NCBI GenBank assembly: GCA_963540815.1
Contig: CAUTQY010000008.1
Location: forward strand, 1-64,000
Length of the DNA: 64,000 nt
Source: Scybalousia_A sp963540815
GTDB taxonomy: Bacteria > Bacteroidota > Bacteroidia > Bacteroidales > P3
Reading direction: 5' to 3'
A model generated the notes under the pieces. That model ran no database searches, was not told where the DNA came from, and was given only the letters and a program-made list of their open reading frames with translations. Numbering within the stretch: position 1 is the stretch's first letter; each line of letters opens with the position of its first letter. Of the stretch, positions 59,139-64,000 are shown one piece after another. The translations under genes were made by a program, and so were the position numbers.

Positions 59139-61285
59139 TTAAGAAATTAGGACTTATATTGCTTGGCGTATTTTTTATTGCCGATACTATGGCGCAACAC
59201 AAAATATTTGGCACAGTTACGGACGTCAATAACAAACCCTTACCGAGTGCAAACGTTATTGTTAAAGAACATTCCAATTTGGGAGCCGTTACAAATTCTG
59301 AGGGTTATTATGAACTGCAATTGCCCGACAATGAAGACTATACTATAACGGCGAAACATATAGGTTTTTTTGATGTTTCAAAAAAAACAGGTGAAAATCA
59401 AAAAGACTCTCTGAACTTTCAACTCAAAGAAAGTAATACCATGCTTGACCAAGTTGTTGTTACGGGCACACGTACTCCCAAATTGCTCAAGGATGCTCCT
59501 ATTGTAACACGCTTAATTTCCGAAGCGGATATTAAGCGTGTGGATGCTACCAATATCGGAGATTTGTTGCAGTCCGAGTTGCCGGGTATAGAATTTTCCT
59601 ACTCTATGAACCAACAAATCTCACTCAACATGTCAGGCTTTGGAGGCAATGCAATATTGTTTCTTGCAGACGGTGAGCGATTGGCCGGAGAAACATTGGA
59701 TAATCCGGATTACAGTCGTCTGAATATGGATAATGTTCAACGAATAGAAATTGTTAAGGGAGCAGCCTCATCTCTTTACGGCTCCAATGCACTTGGAGGA
59801 GTTGTGAATATCATAAGCAAAGAATCTCAAGAGCCTTGGTCCATAAACCTTAACGGTCGTTACGGAGCTCATAATGAGCAAAGATATGGGGGTTCTATCG
59901 GTATCAATCAAGGACGTTTCAACTCTCTTGCCGGAATACAATACACTTCCATTGACGCAATAGACCTTTCCAAAGGTAAGGATAATAAGGATGTCGGAGA
60001 TTATAGTAACATCTATGGTAATTCTTCACTCAATATTAAAGAACGATTAATATTTACCGCTACGGACAATTTGAAGTTCACCGCCCGTGCGGGATACTTC
60101 TTTCGGGAACGCAACCCTTCCGAAACTCAGAAAGACCGTTATCGCAGTTTTACGGGAGGATTGAAAGGTAACTACAATATTACACATAGGGACGACTTAG
60201 AATTGTCGTATTTCTTTGACCAATACGATAAAAGCGATTATCTTGTTTTAAACGATTTGGACGTCCGCGATTATAGCAATGTACAACATTCCCTTAGGAC
60301 ACTTTATAATCACACGTTTGCCGACAAGCACATTCTAACCCTTGGCAGTGATTATATGAGAGATTATTTGATGTCGTATCAATTCGTCGATAACGGCAGC
60401 TATACCCAAAAAACAACAGACGCTTTTGCTCAGTTTGATTGGAATCCTAACAAAAGATTCAATGTTATTGCGGGACTTCGTTTTGATTATTTTTCGCAAG
60501 CAAAACTATCGCATCTTTCTCCGAAATTGGGTTTGATGTACAAGATAAACAATTGTTCGTTGAGAGGTTCTTATTCCGGAGGTTTTCGTGCTCCTACTCT
60601 CAAAGAAATGTATATGAATTTCTTTATGGGCAATATTTTTATGATATATGGTAACCCGGAGCTAAAACCGGAAGAGAGTCACAATTTTTCGCTCTCGGCT
60701 GAGTATATGCAAGGGCAACACAATTTGACCGTAACAGGATTTTATAATATGGTTGACAACAAAATTACCACAGTGTGGAATAAGGCTCTTAACGGTTTGA
60801 TTTATACCAATATGTCTCGTTTGCAAGTGTCGGGTATAGATGCAAACGTTTCCGGAAGGTACTTTTGCGGTATTTCCTGGAGATTGTCCTACGCCTATAC
60901 ATACGAACACATAAAGAAGGGGGAACCTATGCTTTCGTCCACACGTCCTCATGCGGCAACCGTTTATATTGCATACGATAAGGACTGGAAAAACTACGGA
61001 TTGAGCGTGGCTTTGACAGGTCGCTACTTGTCCGAATTAACCGCTGATGTTTACACCAACTTGACCTCCTACCAGCAAACCGTAAAGCAGACCTATCCGG
61101 ATTATAGTATCTGGAAATTAACCCTGTCTCAAAGAGTTGGACAGGGAATTAATATTACGTTTACAGTTGACAACTTATTTGATTATCGTCCGGATTACTA
61201 TTATAGCAGTTCCCCCAGTACCACGGGAACAACTTGTTATATCGGACTATCGCTTGATGTGGAACGTATAGCCAAGAGAAAGTAA
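59135..61285 (+). CDS. hmuR: TonB-dependent haem receptor
   Basis: A 716-aa outer membrane receptor. A signal peptide (MIKKLGLILLGVFFIADTMAQ) leads a carboxypeptidase-regulatory-like domain (about 22-105). The plug (about 108-215) has VVVTGTRTPKLLKDAPIVTRLIS and RIEIVKGAASSLYGSNALGGVVNIIS. A 22-strand barrel ends the protein. The haem receptor motifs FRAP (484-487) and NPEL (507-510) are present, matching YRAP and NPDL of HmuR. It imports haem using TonB energy and partners with HmuY. It overlaps hmuY by four bases and lies 15 bases before hmuS. Confidence 0.94.
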   Translation: MIKKLGLILLGVFFIADTMAQHKIFGTVTDVNNKPLPSANVIVKEHSNLGAVTNSEGYYELQLPDNEDYTITAKHIGFFDVSKKTGENQKDSLNFQLKESNTMLDQVVVTGTRTPKLLKDAPIVTRLISEADIKRVDATNIGDLLQSELPGIEFSYSMNQQISLNMSGFGGNAILFLADGERLAGETLDNPDYSRLNMDNVQRIEIVKGAASSLYGSNALGGVVNIISKESQEPWSINLNGRYGAHNEQRYGGSIGINQGRFNSLAGIQYTSIDAIDLSKGKDNKDVGDYSNIYGNSSLNIKERLIFTATDNLKFTARAGYFFRERNPSETQKDRYRSFTGGLKGNYNITHRDDLELSYFFDQYDKSDYLVLNDLDVRDYSNVQHSLRTLYNHTFADKHILTLGSDYMRDYLMSYQFVDNGSYTQKTTDAFAQFDWNPNKRFNVIAGLRFDYFSQAKLSHLSPKLGLMYKINNCSLRGSYSGGFRAPTLKEMYMNFFMGNIFMIYGNPELKPEESHNFSLSAEYMQGQHNLTVTGFYNMVDNKITTVWNKALNGLIYTNMSRLQVSGIDANVSGRYFCGISWRLSYAYTYEHIKKGEPMLSSTRPHAATVYIAYDKDWKNYGLSVALTGRYLSELTADVYTNLTSYQQTVKQTYPDYSIWKLTLSQRVGQGINITFTVDNLFDYRPDYYYSSSPSTTGTTCYIGLSLDVERIAKRK

Positions 61286-61300
61286 AAAAAAAACAGTAAT

Positions 61301-64000
61301 ATGAAACTAAAATTTAAAATTTGGGCAGTCGTAGCACTGCTTGTAGTTGTGTTGGGAGTCACGGTTTGGAATGTTTTATTCTCTGCCACGCGTATTGCGT
61401 TTGTCAATTATCAGGTTATTACACTTGGACAAATTGCCAAATCCAACGACAACAACCGCATAAAACTATCTGTCCTTGATATAGAAGAGTTGGATAAAAT
61501 CGGTAAATACGATGCCGTACTTATCAACGGAATGGGACTTCGTATCACGGCAGAGCAAAGAAAAATTATACAAGATGCCGCAGATAAAGGACTCTGTGTA
61601 ATTACGACAATGGCAACAAACCCTGCCAATAATATAATTTCGGCAGATTCTACAACGCTTGCGGCAATCAGAGGATATTTGGGGGCAGGAGGTAGAGTTA
61701 ACTACCGCAATATGTTGACCTATATTCGCAGACATATAGACGGAAAAACTATTGACACAAAAGAACCCGAAGCTCCGCAAGAGCGTGAGTTAAAACAGTT
61801 TTATCACATAAACCCTAAGGCTCCGCAAGAAGAAGAAATAGATTTCGGAAGTGTGACGGAATACGAATCTTTCTTAAAAAAGCATAATCTTTTAAAAGAG
61901 AAAGCACCTCGTATTGTTGTTACAGGTCAAATGGGAGAGCCTGCAGATTTAATTGCCGCGTTGGAAAAAACGGGAAATGTCGTTTATCCTGTTAGAGATA
62001 TGCAAGGTTTGGTACAAAGTCATCAAATAGATTCCATCAGACCTATGGCTGTTATCAATATGGCTCACGGCAGATTGGGTGATTATATTGTAAACTACTT
62101 GACACGTCAAAATATTCCTTTATTTGCGCCACTTAACGTTAATCGTTTGGTTGAGCAATGGGAAGCGGATAAGATGGGAATGAACGGAGGCTTTATGTCG
62201 CAGAGTATAGTTATGCCCGAAATAGACGGAGCCATTCGTCCATACGCTTTATTCGGACATAGTCTTGATAAAGACGGATTTCAACAGGTATATACAATAC
62301 CGGAACGCTTGGAAACATTCGTACGGACTGTAAATAATCATATATCTCTAAAAAACAAACGGAACAGTGAAAAACGTGTTGCTATCTATTACTACAAAGG
62401 TCCGGGACAAAATGCACTGACTGCAGCGGGAATGGAGGTTGCTCCTTCGCTATTCAATCTTTTGGTAAGAATGAAAAAAGATGGTTATCGCGTAGATAAT
62501 CTTCCGTCATCGGCAGAAGAGTTTAATAAACTTATTCAGCGTCAGGGTGCGGTGTATAATGCATACGCCAGCGGTGCAAAAGCGGATTTTTTAAAGAACG
62601 GAAAACCGAAACTCATTTCGGCAAAAGACTATAAACAATGGACTGCAAAGGCTATTCGTCCGGCAATGATGTCAGATGTTGTAGCGCTTGACGGAGAGTT
62701 TCCCGGCTCATATATCTCTACAAAGAACGGAGAGTTGGCTTTGCCTTGTGTAGAATTGGGAAATGTTGTACTATTGCCTCAGTTGGCGGCAGGAGCCGGA
62801 GAGGATGATTTTGCCATAGTACACGGTACAAACGCCGCACCTCCTCATGCTTATATCGCCTCTTATCTTTGGACAAGATACGGTTTTGGTGCGGATGTGA
62901 TGATTCACTTTGGAACACATGGCAGTTTGGAATTTACACCCAAAAAACAAGTTGCCTTGAGTAATAATGATTGGGCAGATGTATTGGTTGGTGCAACGCC
63001 ACATCTTTATATTTATTCTATCGGAGATGTGGGAGAAGGAATAATTGCCAAACGACGCTCCTATGCTACGCTACAATCTTATCTTACACCTCCATTTATG
63101 GAAAGTAATGTGAGAGGTATATACAAAGAACTTTGTACTGCTATTCAACAATATAATAATTTGCTTTATACCCAAGGCAAGCCGAATATCAATAACGTAG
63201 CTTTGAAAGTAAAAAAACTTACTGTTAAACTTGGTATTCATAGAGAATTGCGATTGGATTCCTTGCAAAATGTACCATATACCGAGCAGGAAATTTCTCG
63301 TATTGAAGCTTTTGCTGAGGAACTTGCCAATGAAAAAGTAACCGGAGAGTTATATACTATGGGCAAAGCTTATTCTGCCGAACGCATACGTAGTAGTGTC
63401 TATGCAATGTCTGCCGAACCTATTGCCTACTCCAAGTTGGCTTTGGATAAGTTACGAGGTAAGGCTGCTACGGATTTGGAAAAACATAAATCTTTGTTTA
63501 CACGCAACTATTTAAACCCTGCCCGTGATTTGGTGGTTAGATTACTCAACAGTTCTTTGCAGATTTCCGATGCCGTAATTTGTACAAGTGCGGGTATAAC
63601 AATGGAGGAGTTGAATAAGGCCAGAGAAATAGATATCTTAGTCAATGCTCCTCAAGATATGATGTCTAGAATGAAAGCTATGCAAGCCGCAAAGGGTACA
63701 AAAAAACACCCAACGGGAAAAGGAATGTCAAAAAAAGGAGGAATGCCTCATTCTGCAATGGCTTCAATGGCAAGTGACAAAAAAGAATACGGCAGAAAGG
63801 AAAAAGAACTATCTCGCGTAATTATGGAGTTGGAACGTACAATACGAAACGTGGCTAACTATAAAGTAAAATTGGAAAATAGCCCCGAGACGGAATTTGT
63901 TTCACTTCTTAATGCAATGAATGGCGGTTACACTGTCCCTTCGCCGGGCGGAGACCCTATTGCCAATCCGAACACCATACCTACGGGACGCAACTTATAT
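61301..64000 (+). CDS. hmuS: HmuS/CobN-like protein (runs off window)
   Basis: An open frame of 900 codons without a stop continues past the window end. One N-terminal membrane anchor (IWAVVALLVVVLGVTVWNVLF) leads a CobN/magnesium-chelatase H type body. Marks include VINMAHGRLGDYIVNYLTRQNIPLFAPLN, AIVHGTNAAPPHAYIASYLW, VMIHFGTHGSLEFTPKKQVAL and the last segment LLNAMNGGYTVPSPGGDPIANPNTIPTGRNLY. Next to hmuY and hmuR this is HmuS rather than the cobaltochelatase of B12 synthesis. A role in removing iron from haem or in haem handling has been proposed for this family. The membrane anchor supports action outside the cytoplasm or at the inner membrane. Confidence 0.92.
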   Translation, partial: MKLKFKIWAVVALLVVVLGVTVWNVLFSATRIAFVNYQVITLGQIAKSNDNNRIKLSVLDIEELDKIGKYDAVLINGMGLRITAEQRKIIQDAADKGLCVITTMATNPANNIISADSTTLAAIRGYLGAGGRVNYRNMLTYIRRHIDGKTIDTKEPEAPQERELKQFYHINPKAPQEEEIDFGSVTEYESFLKKHNLLKEKAPRIVVTGQMGEPADLIAALEKTGNVVYPVRDMQGLVQSHQIDSIRPMAVINMAHGRLGDYIVNYLTRQNIPLFAPLNVNRLVEQWEADKMGMNGGFMSQSIVMPEIDGAIRPYALFGHSLDKDGFQQVYTIPERLETFVRTVNNHISLKNKRNSEKRVAIYYYKGPGQNALTAAGMEVAPSLFNLLVRMKKDGYRVDNLPSSAEEFNKLIQRQGAVYNAYASGAKADFLKNGKPKLISAKDYKQWTAKAIRPAMMSDVVALDGEFPGSYISTKNGELALPCVELGNVVLLPQLAAGAGEDDFAIVHGTNAAPPHAYIASYLWTRYGFGADVMIHFGTHGSLEFTPKKQVALSNNDWADVLVGATPHLYIYSIGDVGEGIIAKRRSYATLQSYLTPPFMESNVRGIYKELCTAIQQYNNLLYTQGKPNINNVALKVKKLTVKLGIHRELRLDSLQNVPYTEQEISRIEAFAEELANEKVTGELYTMGKAYSAERIRSSVYAMSAEPIAYSKLALDKLRGKAATDLEKHKSLFTRNYLNPARDLVVRLLNSSLQISDAVICTSAGITMEELNKAREIDILVNAPQDMMSRMKAMQAAKGTKKHPTGKGMSKKGGMPHSAMASMASDKKEYGRKEKELSRVIMELERTIRNVANYKVKLENSPETEFVSLLNAMNGGYTVPSPGGDPIANPNTIPTGRNLY

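Noticed and set aside
61301..64000. Cobaltochelatase CobN of B12 synthesis
   Set aside because: No cobalamin genes are adjacent, the protein has a membrane anchor and it follows hmuY and hmuR. HmuS is the better reading.

Overview
The window reads as chromosome of an AT-rich, anaerobic member of the Bacteroidales (Bacteroidota). Three things support this. Many genes are preceded by the Bacteroidota promoter pattern (TTTG, 18-23 bases, TANNTTTG). Several secreted proteins end in type IX secretion (Por) sorting domains. The families are typical of the order: DUF4837, DUF5606, a DUF349 array, a GlmU-like nucleotidyltransferase, a FeoA-FeoB fusion, a sodium-pumping methylmalonyl-CoA decarboxylase operon and an hmuYRS-type haem locus. 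Most genes look vertically inherited, and I see no phage, integron, CRISPR array or transposase.

Layout: 0-5 kb holds a tRNA-Leu, a small unknown gene plus an LPS-type glycosyltransferase behind a promoter with a perfect palindrome, a secreted protein of unknown function, L25 and peptidyl-tRNA hydrolase. 5.6-11.4 kb is the succinate-to-propionate module (mmdA, gamma-like subunit, mmdC, mmdB, methylmalonyl-CoA epimerase) with a DUF4837 lipoprotein. 11.5-13.5 kb has a broken and an intact T9SS-type secreted protein. 13.6-14.8 kb is rpsF-rpsR-rplI. 15-19.3 kb has a CoA-transferase, a tRNA with anticodon CAT, a lipoprotein, mtgA and a Xer recombinase. 19.3-28 kb, mostly on the minus strand, has a sugar kinase-like protein, sufS, lon, the GlmU-like protein, L31 and the DUF349 protein. 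28-32.6 kb has feoAB and a second, partly broken pair of secreted T9SS-type genes. 32.6-36.3 kb is acyl-CoA dehydrogenase-etfA-etfB. 36.5-43.7 kb has a UvrD/PcrA helicase, then tig-ychF-aroB. 44.4-51 kb has DUF5606 and S4 proteins, a hydrolase, a radical SAM enzyme, the small subunit of methylmalonyl-CoA mutase and a POT-like transporter. 51.3-57.3 kb is a surface-polysaccharide assembly operon. 58-64 kb is a haem-uptake operon running off the end of the window.

Energy metabolism is a clear theme. MutA, epimerase and the Na+-pumping decarboxylase serve propionate formation, while the CoA-transferase, acyl-CoA dehydrogenase and EtfAB suggest short-chain acyl-CoA (butyrate-type) reactions. Iron and haem are covered by FeoAB and the hmu-type locus.

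The least explained DNA lies in four intergenic islands (4.9-5.4, 38.9-39.4, 43.9-44.1 and 57.4-57.8 kb). Each carries the same composite: a roughly 160-190 bp palindrome-rich, MITE-like core, flanked by inverted copies of a short repeat of the form TCATTGCGAGC...AAGCAATCC. Two related T9SS gene loci have decayed in different ways, and one more gene remnant lies at 39.5-39.8 kb.
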